A stretch of 64,000 nucleotides of DNA from Nonomuraea angiospora (GTDB lineage: Bacteria > Actinomycetota > Actinomycetes > Streptosporangiales > Streptosporangiaceae): positions 12,462,001-12,526,000 of the forward strand of contig NZ_JADBEK010000001.1 of assembly GCF_014873145.1 (NCBI RefSeq), written 5' to 3'. A program made the position numbers and the translations under genes. Of the stretch, positions 44,898 to 53,520 are shown one piece after another. Below the pieces are notes generated by a model. The model made no database searches. It worked only from the letters and a program-made list of their open reading frames with translations, and was not told the origin of the DNA. The first letter of the stretch is position 1. Each line of letters starts with the position of its first letter.

Positions 44898-45748
44898 CCC
44901 TCGCCGCCATCGAGCTGACGCCCAGGCAGCGGACCTGGAGCGCGTTCCGCCGCAACCCGCTCGGCCTGGCCAGCGGCGCCGTGCTGGTGCTGCTGGCACT
45001 GGTCGCCGTCCTCGCCCCGCTGATCGCGCCCTTCCCCGAGGGGTACGGCGCCGACACCTCCCAGCCGCCGTCGGCCGCCCACTGGTTCGGCACCGACGAC
45101 ATCGGACAGGACGTGTTCGCCCAGGTCGTGTGGGGCACCCGGGTCAGCATGGCGGTCGGCGTCAGCGCCTCCGTGCTGGCCATCGTGATCGGCCTGCTCA
45201 TCGGCGTCAGCGCCGCCTACTTCCGCCGCCTCGACACGCCGCTCGGCGTGCTGGTGGACCTGTCGCTGTCGCTGCCCGTGCTGCCGCTGATGATCCTGGT
45301 GGCGGCGCTGGCCGGGCCGAGCGTGCGCACGCTGGCTGTGGTCATCGCGCTGTTCAGCTGGCCCGAGGTGGCCCGCGTGGTCCGCTCGCAGGCGCTGGCG
45401 ATCGTACCCATGCCGTTCGTGTCGGCGGCCAAGGTCGTCGGCGGCTCGTCGCTGTGGATCGTCCGCAAGCACCTGCTGCCCGGAGTCGCCCCCGTCGTCG
45501 GCGTGTCGGTCGTGCTGACCACCTCCCGCGCCGTGCTCGCCGAGGCCGGGCTCTCCTTCCTCGGTCTCGGCGACCCCAACAGCTGGTCGTGGGGGACGAT
45601 CCTGCACAAGGCACAGCAGTCAGGCTCGCTCGCCTCCGCCTGGTGGACCACGCTCTTCCCGTCGCTGGCCATCTTGCTGCTCGTCCTGTCCACGACGCTG
45701 CTGTCCGTGGCCTACAACGACGCCCGCAACCACAGGAACGGCTCATGA
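44894..45748 (+). CDS. peptide ABC transporter permease (OppC/DppC type)
   Basis: 284 residues. An N-terminal cytosolic stretch with FRRNPLGLASGAVLVLLALV is followed by HWFGTDDIGQDVFAQVVWGT, the OppC signature after TM1, and an EAA loop VSAAKVVGGSSLWIVRKHLLP. The end region AGLSFLGLGDPNSWSWGTIL is also diagnostic. It overlaps both neighbours by four bases (ATGA), so expression is coupled. Confidence 0.93.
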   Translation: MTLAAIELTPRQRTWSAFRRNPLGLASGAVLVLLALVAVLAPLIAPFPEGYGADTSQPPSAAHWFGTDDIGQDVFAQVVWGTRVSMAVGVSASVLAIVIGLLIGVSAAYFRRLDTPLGVLVDLSLSLPVLPLMILVAALAGPSVRTLAVVIALFSWPEVARVVRSQALAIVPMPFVSAAKVVGGSSLWIVRKHLLPGVAPVVGVSVVLTTSRAVLAEAGLSFLGLGDPNSWSWGTILHKAQQSGSLASAWWTTLFPSLAILLLVLSTTLLSVAYNDARNHRNGS

Positions 45749-46914
45749 CCTTCACCCAGCGGCTCCCCGACGCCTTCTACGCCGGCGCGCTCGCCCGCGT
45801 CCGCGAGGAGATGGCCGCGGAGGACCTGTCGGCACTGCTGCTCGACGACCCGCTCGACGTCGCCTACCTCACCGGCTTCCACCACTTCCCGAACGAGCGC
45901 CCGGTCGCCTGCTGGCTGCCGCTCGACGGCGACCCGGTCCTGCTCGTTCCGGACCTCGAACGCGAGTACGCCCAGGACCAGCGGGCCCACGCCGAGATCG
46001 TGGCCTATCCCGAGTTCCCCGGCCGCCGCTCGCCGTTCGCGGTGCTCGCCGGCCACGTACGCCGGCCCGCGACCGCCGCGTACGCGGCCTCCACCAGCGT
46101 CGCCCGCGCCCGGGCCCTGGCCGAGGCGTTCCCGGGCACCCGCTGGAGCACCTGCGAGGCCGTCGGCCGCGTCCGGCTGCGCAAGACGCCCGAGGAGATC
46201 ACGCTGCACGAGGAGGCCGCGCGCATCGCCGACGCCATGCTGGAGGCCGGCGTCGAGCTGGTCAGGGCGGCCGTCGAAGCCGGCGGCGAGCTGCCCGCCG
46301 AGACGGAGCTGGCCTCCCACGTCATCGCCCACGGCGCCCGCCTCATGTACGCCAGGCACCAGGACGTCGTCGTGGTCCCCATGCTCACCGGCGGCCTCGT
46401 CTACGGCGGACCCAACTCGGCGCAGCCGCACCGGCTGCCCGGCGGCGACCGGCTGCGGGCGGGGGAGACGTTCATGCTCTCGCTCGGCTGCGCGGTCGGC
46501 GGCCGGTTCGTCGAGAGCGAGCGCACGTTCGTCATCGGCGAACCCACCACGCGGCAGGCCCGCTACTACGAGAGCGTCCGCGAGGCCCAGGAGATCGGCA
46601 CCGAGGCCCTGGTCGCGGGGCTGACCTGCGAGGAGGCCAACCGCCGCTGCCTGGCGGTGATCGAGGAGGCCGGGCTGGGCGCGTACATCCGCCACCGGCA
46701 GGGGCACGGCATCGGGCTCGGCTTCCACGAGCCGCCGTGGCTGTCCGACGGCGACACCACCGAGCTGGCCCCCGGCATGATCCTGTCCAGCGAGCCCGGC
46801 GTGTACGTGCCGGGGCACGCCGGCTACCGCATCTCCGACACCGTCCTGGTCACCGAGTCGGGGCCGCGCCGGCTCACGGCGTACCCGCGCGAGCTCACCG
46901 ACGTCATCATCTGA
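45745..46914 (+). CDS. M24-family (creatinase/prolidase-like) protein with altered metal ligands
   Basis: 389 residues. The N-terminal domain (1-130, LLLDDPLDVAYLTGFHHF) and pita-bread C-terminal domain are complete. In metal-dependent members the ligands are D, D, H, E, E. Here the first two positions read MLSLGCAVGGRF and VESERTF (Ser and Glu in place of Asp and Asp). HGIGLGFHEPPW keeps the His and SSEPGVYVP keeps one Glu, while the last is Ser in RISDTVLV. The pattern resembles creatinase, which works without metal. It starts in the stop of the permease gene. It may cleave a C-N bond in an imported compound instead of a Xaa-Pro peptide; this is inference. Confidence 0.82.
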   Translation: MTFTQRLPDAFYAGALARVREEMAAEDLSALLLDDPLDVAYLTGFHHFPNERPVACWLPLDGDPVLLVPDLEREYAQDQRAHAEIVAYPEFPGRRSPFAVLAGHVRRPATAAYAASTSVARARALAEAFPGTRWSTCEAVGRVRLRKTPEEITLHEEAARIADAMLEAGVELVRAAVEAGGELPAETELASHVIAHGARLMYARHQDVVVVPMLTGGLVYGGPNSAQPHRLPGGDRLRAGETFMLSLGCAVGGRFVESERTFVIGEPTTRQARYYESVREAQEIGTEALVAGLTCEEANRRCLAVIEEAGLGAYIRHRQGHGIGLGFHEPPWLSDGDTTELAPGMILSSEPGVYVPGHAGYRISDTVLVTESGPRRLTAYPRELTDVII

Positions 46915-46925
46915 AAGGCAGACAC

Positions 46926-47765
46926 GTGTTCGTCGACATCAACGGCAACCCCCTGAACGTCGAGGTCCTCGGCAACGGCGAGGAGACGATCATCGCCCAC
47001 CACGGCGCCCCGGGGCTCGGCTCGCTCACCGAGCCCAAGGCCAGCTTCGGCCGGCTCGCCGATGCCTACCGGGTGGTCGTCTTCGACGCCAGGGGATCGG
47101 GCAAGAGCGGACAGAACGGGCCGTTCACGCACGAGCAGTGGGCCGCCGACGTCGAGGGCCTGCGCGAATGGCTCGGCGCCGAGCGCATCGTGATCGCCGG
47201 CGGCTCGTACGGCGGCTTCATCGCCATGGAGTACGCAGCCCGCCACCCTGACCGCGTCAGCGCCGTCGTGCTGCGCGACACCTCGGCCGACAACGCCAAC
47301 CAGGAGCTCGCCACCCGCAACGCCGCCGCCTCGTCCCGGGTGCGGATCGACCCGGCCAAGCTGGAGCGGATCATGTCCGGCACCGTCCGCGACGACGCGG
47401 ACCTGAAGGACTGCTGGCGGGAGATCCTGCCGCTCTACGACCACGACTACGACCCGGCCAAGGTCGAGCAGCGCGTGGCCGCCACTCCGTACCACTACCT
47501 CACCCACAACTACGCCTTCGCCGTCAACCAGCCGAACTACGACATCAAGCACCTGCTGCCCGGCATCACGGCCCCGGTCCTGGTGACCGTCGGCAGGCAC
47601 GACTGGATCACGCCGGTCGAGTGCAGCGAGACCATCGCCCGCCTCATTCCCCAGGCTGAGCTGCGGGTATTCGAGAAGTCCGGCCACTCGCCGCAGGTCG
47701 AGGAGGCCGAGCTGTGGGAGGCGACCGTCCGCGACTTCCTCGACAAGGTGCGCGAGCGGCGCTGA
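46926..47765 (+). CDS. alpha/beta hydrolase, proline iminopeptidase-like
   Basis: 279 residues. HHGAPGLGS (about 24-32) replaces the usual HGGPG oxyanion motif; the nucleophile is in IAGGSYGGFIAME; GRHDWITPV holds the acid and EKSGHSPQVEE the catalytic His. It resembles proline iminopeptidases and peptidase-like S33 hydrolases. There is no signal peptide, so it acts in the cytosol. The GTG at 46926 has AAAGG eight bases upstream and lies 11 bp after the M24 gene. Probable role: release of N-terminal residues from imported peptides. Confidence 0.86.
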   Translation: MFVDINGNPLNVEVLGNGEETIIAHHGAPGLGSLTEPKASFGRLADAYRVVVFDARGSGKSGQNGPFTHEQWAADVEGLREWLGAERIVIAGGSYGGFIAMEYAARHPDRVSAVVLRDTSADNANQELATRNAAASSRVRIDPAKLERIMSGTVRDDADLKDCWREILPLYDHDYDPAKVEQRVAATPYHYLTHNYAFAVNQPNYDIKHLLPGITAPVLVTVGRHDWITPVECSETIARLIPQAELRVFEKSGHSPQVEEAELWEATVRDFLDKVRERR

Positions 47766-47772
47766 ACACGCG

Positions 47773-48777
47773 ATGATGCCCCCGATGGAAGATCTCGACG
47801 ACCTCGACAGGAAGATCCTCGCCGCGCTCCACGTGAACGGCCGGGCGAGCTGGACCGACATCGCCCAGTTGCTGGGCATCTCCACCACCACGGTGGCGCG
47901 GCGGGCCCAGCACCTGTTCGCCGCGGGCCTGGCCCGCGTGGCGGTGCTGCCGCACCTGGAGCACGACGGGCCCGTGCACGTGTTCATCGTGCGGCTGTCC
48001 TGCGCGCCCGGCAGCCAGCTCAGGGTCGCCGGGTTGCTGGCCAAGAACCCCGACATCCGGTACGTCTCCATCGTCACCGGCGGCTACGACATCGTCTTCG
48101 AGCTCGTCGCGCCCAAGGAACGCGACCTGTACTCGATGCTGGTCGACGCCGTGCACGCCATCCCCGGCACCCAGCAGAGCGTCGCCGACCTCGTGCTGCA
48201 CACCTACAAGCGCAGCTACGACTGGAGCGTCCCCGTGGTCGGGGAGCAGGCGGCGCCGTTCGCACTGGAGCCGCCCCTGCACACCTGCGAGCGCGGGCAC
48301 CTCGACGACGTCGACCGCGCCGTGCTGGCGGCGATGCGCGAGGACGGGCGGGCCAGCTTCCAGTCGGTCGGCAACCGGCTGGGCATCAGCGAGAGCACGG
48401 CCAGGCGGCGCTTCGAGGCCATGATCGAGCGCGGCTGCGCCATCACGGCCACGTTCATCCCGGCCGCCGCACTCGGCTACGAGGCGGAGCTGCTCTTCTG
48501 GCTGTCGGTCGAACCCAGCATGCAGGATGCCGTCGCCGAGCGGCTGGCGAACGAGCGCGGCGTGCGGATGATCGCCTCCCTGCTGGGCCAGACGTCGCTG
48601 ATCTGCGAGGTGATCGTGCCGACCACGGCCGACATCCACCACTTCACCTCGCGCACGCTGGCCTCCGTGCCCGGCATCCAGTCGTGGACGGCGGGCGTGC
48701 AGGTGCTGACGGTCAAACGCGGCTTCCTCATGGTGCCCTGGGCGGAGGATCGGATCGCCGCGGCGCTGGCCGTCTGA
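47773..48777 (+). CDS. tandem Lrp/AsnC-family regulator
   Basis: 334 residues made of two Lrp/AsnC units. The first HTH is DLDRKILAALHVNGRASWTD with IAQLLGISTTTVARRAQHLF; the second, at about 178-235, is DVDRAVLAAMREDGRASFQS with NRLGISESTARRRFEAMIE. Each is followed by a RAM-type alpha/beta domain (VSIVTGGYDIVFELV; ASLLGQTSLICEVIV). Double-Lrp proteins are common in actinomycetes and respond to amino acids or related metabolites. Being the last gene of the peptide operon (8 bp after the previous stop), it probably regulates this operon and the divergent ATPases. Confidence 0.88.
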   Translation: MMPPMEDLDDLDRKILAALHVNGRASWTDIAQLLGISTTTVARRAQHLFAAGLARVAVLPHLEHDGPVHVFIVRLSCAPGSQLRVAGLLAKNPDIRYVSIVTGGYDIVFELVAPKERDLYSMLVDAVHAIPGTQQSVADLVLHTYKRSYDWSVPVVGEQAAPFALEPPLHTCERGHLDDVDRAVLAAMREDGRASFQSVGNRLGISESTARRRFEAMIERGCAITATFIPAAALGYEAELLFWLSVEPSMQDAVAERLANERGVRMIASLLGQTSLICEVIVPTTADIHHFTSRTLASVPGIQSWTAGVQVLTVKRGFLMVPWAEDRIAAALAV

Positions 48778-48780
48778 CCG

Positions 48781-49131
48781 TCACGCCAACGCGCGTACGA
48801 CCAGGAGAACCACCACCGACGCCAGCACCAGGACGTCCATGGCTATCATCGCCGCCGGGTCGGACACCCGGATCCGGCTGATGATCGCACCCGCCATCAG
48901 CATGACCAGCCCGATCGACGCGGCCACGCCGAGCGACGGCACCGCGAGCCCGGCGAGCAGCCCCACACCCCCGGCCGACTCGCACACGCCGATCAACTGC
49001 CACAACCTCGGCTGGAGTCCGAGATGATCGCGAATCGCCAGCGATCGCGGCAGACCCAGCACCTTGATCCCGCCGGTCCAGGCGAACAGCAGGCCGAGGA
49101 GGATCGACAACACGACAACGACAGTGCTCAT
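48781..49131 (-). CDS. DoxX-family membrane protein
   Basis: 116 residues, four TM helices. Family features: LLGLLFAWTGGIKVLGLPRS at the start and CESAGGVGLLAGLAVPSLGV in the middle. DoxX-like proteins are linked to thiol or redox reactions at the membrane, with no firm activity. ATG 49131 has GGAG nine bases upstream. It converges with the Lrp gene, the stops being 3 bp apart. Confidence 0.85.
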   Translation of the reverse strand: MSTVVVVLSILLGLLFAWTGGIKVLGLPRSLAIRDHLGLQPRLWQLIGVCESAGGVGLLAGLAVPSLGVAASIGLVMLMAGAIISRIRVSDPAAMIAMDVLVLASVVVLLVVRALA

Positions 49132-49271
49132 CGGTGGCAACTCCAAACTGCCAGATCACGATGAGTATGCCAGCCGTGCCCGTCGCGTCCCCGACGGGAT
49201 GGGAATCGTCACCGCGTGAACACCAGGGCGGATGCACGGCGGCACCGCCCTGGTGCCCGGGGACAAGGCCG

Positions 49272-50291
49272 TCAGCGGAAGTCGGAGATGCGCAGTACCG
49301 CCAGCATGTCCGTCGCACGGGAGCCGGTCGAGAAGGACGCCTCAGCGCCGACCCAGCCGCGGAAGGCCCCGGTGTCGTCGATGATCTGCATGAGCGGTTT
49401 GACGTGGGAGTTGCCGGTGTAGCAGAACTCGTCGCGCTCCATCGCCAGGCAGGTGCACCAGTGCCACAGCGTGTCGCGGCGGTCGGACTTGGAGATCATC
49501 GTGAGGTAGTACTGGATGGAGGTGATGTTGGCGCTCGTTCCGCCGCCGTACTTGGGGCAGCCGCCCTCCTTCTTGCAGGCGCTGTTCGAGGAGGGCTGCA
49601 GGTAGGTCAGGCAGGAGGTGGTGCCGGAGCAGGCGCGAAAGGAGGACAGGCCGAACGGCTGGTCGTCGGCGGTGACGAGCTTGCCGCCCGCCCAGCTCGT
49701 CAGGTCCTGCCTGAGCGAGCCGGGGAACGCCTTCACCGAGCTCATCGCGCGGCGGGTGCTGATCGCGGCGTTGCTGCCGTAGCCGTACCCGTTCGTGGCC
49801 AAGGTGCTCTGCTTGAGGTCCAGGCGGGCCAGCTTGCCGTCAGGCGAGGTCTGTACGTACCACTGCTCCGTCCACGTCTGGGCGATCTTCCACCGGATGG
49901 TGAGCACGTTCCCTGACATCGTGTACGTCCCGGTGCGGCTCTCGTCGGGGGCCCCGGTGAAGCCCCCGGCGGTCAGCACCTCGCAGGTGCGAGGCCGCGA
50001 CTGCTTGCCACCCGCCTTGGTGGTGCAGCTCGAGTCGGGGACGGTGCCGGTGCGCTGCCTGGCCTGGGGATGACGCTGCCACCACAGGTACATGGAGGCG
50101 CTCACCGTGCCGTTCGCGGCGAAGCGGTAGTTGCCCAGGCGTAGCCAGTTCTGCTGGGAGGCGGCTTTCAGGTGCCCCTGTGAGATGACGAAGGTGGTCT
50201 TGCCGCCCGGCAATGAGGCGGCCGTGGCGGGTTGTACGGGCAGGATGGAGATGGCGAGTATGAAGGACAGAATTGCCGCTGCGGTACGCAT
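49272..50291 (-). CDS. secreted protein of unknown function
   Basis: 339 residues. A signal peptide (MRTAAAILSFILAISILPVQ, cleavage after ATA-A) precedes a mature protein with many Trp/Tyr/Thr residues and about nine cysteines in the second half and middle (SSCTTK, RTCEVL, RACSGTTSCL, ACKKEGGCP, HWCTCLAMERDEFCYTG), so disulphides are likely. Strands such as YTMSGNVLTIRWKIAQTW suggest a lipocalin- or calycin-like beta domain. I recognise no family. It stands alone with its own promoter region; start ATG 50291. Confidence 0.75.
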   Translation of the reverse strand: MRTAAAILSFILAISILPVQPATAASLPGGKTTFVISQGHLKAASQQNWLRLGNYRFAANGTVSASMYLWWQRHPQARQRTGTVPDSSCTTKAGGKQSRPRTCEVLTAGGFTGAPDESRTGTYTMSGNVLTIRWKIAQTWTEQWYVQTSPDGKLARLDLKQSTLATNGYGYGSNAAISTRRAMSSVKAFPGSLRQDLTSWAGGKLVTADDQPFGLSSFRACSGTTSCLTYLQPSSNSACKKEGGCPKYGGGTSANITSIQYYLTMISKSDRRDTLWHWCTCLAMERDEFCYTGNSHVKPLMQIIDDTGAFRGWVGAEASFSTGSRATDMLAVLRISDFR

Positions 50292-50600
50292 GTAGAAGCT
50301 CCGGAATGCTTACGGGCTTGGCCGGTCGTCAACGGGCCACCATATTCGGCCGTGACCGAAAAAGTCTTCAAAACCGAACATAGAGTTACCGAACGTACGG
50401 TCGCCGGTCGCGGTGACGGCAAGCTACCGGAGCCCAGGAAGGTCAGGGCGGGGGCCGTTCCGTCACCGTTGATCGGCGTGTTCCTGCTCGGCGGCCGCTT
50501 CCTGCTCGGCGGCCGTGCCGTAGGTGGCGTCGAGGCCCCAGTTGCCGAGGGCGTAAGTAGCGGCGGTCGCCGAAGATGACGTCGCGCAGCACGAGCTTCG
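50292..50600. other. promoter region and gene-free stretch
   Basis: Upstream of the secreted-protein gene. It contains a short duplication of CTGCTCGGCGGCCG (about 50487-50515) and no recognisable gene. Confidence 0.35.
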
Positions 50601-51053
50601 ATGCAGGTCTCCCTCGACCTGCGGATCGAGCAAGTTCCTGGGGACAACGGCGCCGGCGAGTGGCTGCGCATCGACGAGGAGCCGCACCGCGAGTGCAACG
50701 CGCTGACGCGGGCGTTAGCGCTCATGGTCCACGGCCGGGTCTACTACGAGGTCATGGAGGAGTACCAGCCACGGGCGCGCGAGGACGCGTCGCCGCCGGA
50801 CGTCCTGCGGGCCGGCACCGACGGCAGCGTCAGCGTGGGCGGCGCGGCGCTCGCGACGCAGCTGCTCCGGGCGGGACTGCTTGACGAGTTGCTGCTCTTC
50901 ACCCATCCCGCGATCCTCGGCTTCGGCAGGCCGCTGTTCGACGACTACGACGTGCCGATCGACCTCGACCTGCTCGAGCAGCGATCGTTCAAGCAGGGCG
51001 TCACGACGCATCGCTACGCCATCCGGGACGCGAAGGAGACGGGCTCGTGCTGA
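50601..51053 (+). pseudogene. dihydrofolate-reductase-like (RibD_C) protein with internal deletion
   Basis: The 150-residue frame has LRIDEEPHRECNALTRALAL and MVHGRVYYEVMEEYQP, then jumps to GSVSVGGAALATQLLRAGLL, DELLLFTHPAILGFGRPLF and ITTHRYAI-like VTTHRYAIR. These are the first and last thirds of the RibD_C family; ~50 residues containing the middle strands are missing between EYQP and the GG-AAL motif. The N-terminal strand is also irregular. It may fold poorly; a dead gene is more likely than a short variant. Confidence 0.6.
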
Positions 51054-51140
51054 GGCAGGTCGCGGAGGGCGTGCTGGTCCACGAGAGCGAGTTCGTGCAG
51101 AGCAACGCCGTTGTGGTGCGGGGCCGGGCCGGCGCGCTGC
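51047..51140 (+). pseudogene. metallo-beta-lactamase-fold hydrolase N-terminal stub
   Basis: A GTG overlapping the preceding stop begins VLRQVAEGVLVHESEFVQSN then AVVVRGRAGAL, the N-terminus of MBL-fold hydrolases (GV-x-VHESEF-x-QSNAVVV). It is interrupted before the HxHxDH motif. The remaining sequence to 51285 has no recognisable content. Confidence 0.55.
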
Positions 51141-51285
51141 GCGGCCACCGTCCGGGATCAGCTGTCGGACGCGGATGCGAAGGCCCGCGTCGCAGGTCGG
51201 GGCCGGTGGTGGCGCGGGCGCGTCGAGCCGGGTGGCCAAGGACTGCCGGACGGTAGGCCGGAGAGCAACCGTCGTCACGTTGGCG

Positions 51286-52590
51286 CTAGGCGGGAGCGTG
51301 CGGCGCGTTGCCATCGGTTGAAGTGTCGTCTCCGGCTGCGGAGGCTTCTCCGGTGAAGTGGCGCAACTGCGGGCTGAGCGCGGCTGCAGCGGCGGTCAGG
51401 CAGAGCAGCCCGCCCAGCACGATGAGTGCCGCCGCGCCGCCCAGCGCCGCAGCCGCCGCACCGCCGAGGACCGGCCCGAGGGGCTTGAGCGCCATCCCGC
51501 CCATGCTCAAGACCGCGCCCATCCGGCCGAGCATCGCTTCAGGCACCATTCGTGCGACCACCACGTTCATCACCACGTTCAGTGAGGGCGTCGACAAGGT
51601 GATGAACACCAACGGAACCATCGGCCACCACGCCCCCCAGGGCAGTGCCGTGGCCGCCAGCGCGACACCGAAGACCGTCACGACGGCCAGCAGGAGCCTG
51701 CCGGGAGGCAGGAGCCTGCTGATACGGCCCGACAGCAGCGCGCCGGCCAGCCCGCCGATACCGAGACCGGCCAGGACCGTGCCGGTGATCCGGGCATCAC
51801 CGCCGCGTTCGCCGACGAGCACGATCAGCGGGATGAGGAACGCACCGCCCAGCAGGTTGAGCACCATCACCGCCGCGGTGACCTCTCGCAGGCCAGGCCG
51901 GCGCCACAGCCATGCGATGGCCTCAGCCGCTTCCCGGCGCATGCTGCGCCGGATCGGCCGCGGCTCCTCGCCATCATCTCGTACAGAGGCTTGCGGCTCG
52001 TCCGCCGGGCGGCGCGGCACCTTCGCGCAAGCGTAGAAAACCGTGGCGGCAAGGAAAGTGATGGTGTCGACGACGAAGGGCACTGCCCGCCCCACGCCGT
52101 ACAGCAGGCCACCGAGCGGAGGGCCGATCAGCCCGGCCGCGTGGGTACGGGCCTCCTCCTGCGCATAGGCACTGTGCAGCTGGCCCGAGGGGACGATGCC
52201 GCGGATCGCCGTTTCCCGGACGGGACCGACGAACGCGGCGCACAGCCCGTCCAGCACTGCCAGTGCGACGAACTGCCAGACCTGTACATGACCGGTGATG
52301 ATCAGCACCGTCAGCAGCGCGGAGACAGCAGCCTGGAGACCCTGAGCAGTGATGAGCGTGCGGCGGCGGTCCCACCGGTCCACCCAGACGCCGGCCGGCA
52401 TCTGGACCGCGAGGAAGGCGACGGTGCGGGCTCCGGCGACGATGCCCGCTGCTCCGGGCGAGCCGGTGAGCGCCAGCACCAGCAGTGGCATGGCGAGCCT
52501 GGTGAGCTCCGACCCCAGCTGGGAGACCGCACTGCCGACCCACAGCAGTTGAAAACGCGCGTTCTCGCGCAGCGGGACGATGTCGGTCAC
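51286..52590 (-). CDS. MFS transporter (MFS_3/enterobactin-exporter type)
   Basis: 434 residues, 12 TM helices. Motif A is GVWVDRWDRRRTLI after TM2; TM1 starts FQLLWVGSAVSQLGSELTR, as in macrolide/siderophore exporters. The central loop (PRRPADEPQASVRDDGEEPR) is cytosolic. It probably exports a small hydrophobic compound; there is no gene cluster to define it. The GTG at 52590 has AAGGAAG eight bases upstream. An inverted repeat lies 74-113 bp upstream of the start. Confidence 0.88.
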   Translation of the reverse strand: MTDIVPLRENARFQLLWVGSAVSQLGSELTRLAMPLLVLALTGSPGAAGIVAGARTVAFLAVQMPAGVWVDRWDRRRTLITAQGLQAAVSALLTVLIITGHVQVWQFVALAVLDGLCAAFVGPVRETAIRGIVPSGQLHSAYAQEEARTHAAGLIGPPLGGLLYGVGRAVPFVVDTITFLAATVFYACAKVPRRPADEPQASVRDDGEEPRPIRRSMRREAAEAIAWLWRRPGLREVTAAVMVLNLLGGAFLIPLIVLVGERGGDARITGTVLAGLGIGGLAGALLSGRISRLLPPGRLLLAVVTVFGVALAATALPWGAWWPMVPLVFITLSTPSLNVVMNVVVARMVPEAMLGRMGAVLSMGGMALKPLGPVLGGAAAAALGGAAALIVLGGLLCLTAAAAALSPQLRHFTGEASAAGDDTSTDGNAPHAPA

Positions 52591-52663
52591 GAAGCGTCTT
52601 CCTTGGATGCGGGACCCGGAGAAGATACCTACCGGAGATGACGCTGTCCAACTTTCACCACCG

Positions 52664-52703
52664 AGTGGTCTGCACGCCCGCTCTGGCGAACGTGCAGACC
52701 ACT
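52664..52703. promoter_or_regulatory. 13-bp inverted repeat upstream of the MFS gene
   Basis: AGTGGTCTGCACG (52664-52676) and its exact inverse (52691-52703), separated by 14 nt. It is either an operator of the MFS gene or a terminator after the DUF899 gene, which is on the same strand. Confidence 0.5.
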
Positions 52704-52770
52704 TCGCACATCCGTGCGACGACTTCGGAAACTGACAGGGTGACTGGTAATCAATGGAGTACGACAGTTC

Positions 52771-53454
52771 CTACGAAGGGCCGTAGAGCGCGGCGATGTC
52801 CTTGGAGGAGGCCCATCGGCTGTAGGTGGGCGACTGCGGCCAGCCGTCAGGCGAGTCCTGCCACTCCTCCTGCCGCCCGTACGGCAGCAGGTCGATCAGC
52901 GCGAAGGTGTGGGTGAGCTGCTCGGTGCCCCGGCCGTTGGTGTGCCAGGTGCGGTAGACGGTGTCGCCATCGCGCAGGAACACGTTGACGGCGAAGCCTT
53001 CGCCGGGCGGTGCGCCGACGTCGGTGCCGAACGGGCTGTTCGCGGTGGAGTACCAGGCCATCGTGTTCCCGACCCGCCGCTTGTAGGCGAGCGCCTCGTC
53101 GATCGGGCCCTGGGTGACGATGACGAACCGGGCATCGTAGTCGTCCAGGAACTCCAGCCGGGTGAACTGCGAGGTGAACCCCGTGCAGCCCGGGCACTGC
53201 CACTCCTTGCCCGCGAACCACATGTGGTTGTAGACGATCAGCTGCCTCTTGCCTTCGAAGACGTCCGCCAGCCGAACCGGTCCGTGCTCGCCTTCGAGGG
53301 TGTAGTCCGGCATCCGCACCATGGGCAGGCGGCGGCGCTGGGCGGCGATGGCGTCGAGTTCCCGGGTCGCGGCCTTCTCCCGGGCGCGCAGTGCGTCGAG
53401 CTGACGCTGCCAGGTCTCGGCGTCGACGACGGGCGGTAGTGCGTTTGTGCTCAT
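52771..53454 (-). CDS. DUF899 thioredoxin-like protein
   Basis: 227 residues. Markers of DUF899 are RRRLPMVRMPDYTLEGEHGP, IVYNHMWFAGKEWQCPGCTG (thioredoxin-like with a CPGC motif) and SPFGTDVGAPPGEGFAVNVF, then LIDLLPYGRQE. The family is cytosolic and of unknown function, sometimes thought to act in redox chemistry because of the thioredoxin-like fold. The ATG at 53454 lies directly upstream of a gene-free 65 bp. It may share a transcript with the MFS gene downstream if the inverted repeat does not stop it. Confidence 0.87.
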   Translation of the reverse strand: MSTNALPPVVDAETWQRQLDALRAREKAATRELDAIAAQRRRLPMVRMPDYTLEGEHGPVRLADVFEGKRQLIVYNHMWFAGKEWQCPGCTGFTSQFTRLEFLDDYDARFVIVTQGPIDEALAYKRRVGNTMAWYSTANSPFGTDVGAPPGEGFAVNVFLRDGDTVYRTWHTNGRGTEQLTHTFALIDLLPYGRQEEWQDSPDGWPQSPTYSRWASSKDIAALYGPS

Positions 53455-53520
53455 GGTCCCTCACTGATCATGTGCGCGGCTTGCAGGTGCGTAGGTATGG
53501 ACCTGGCCCGGTCGCCGAAT

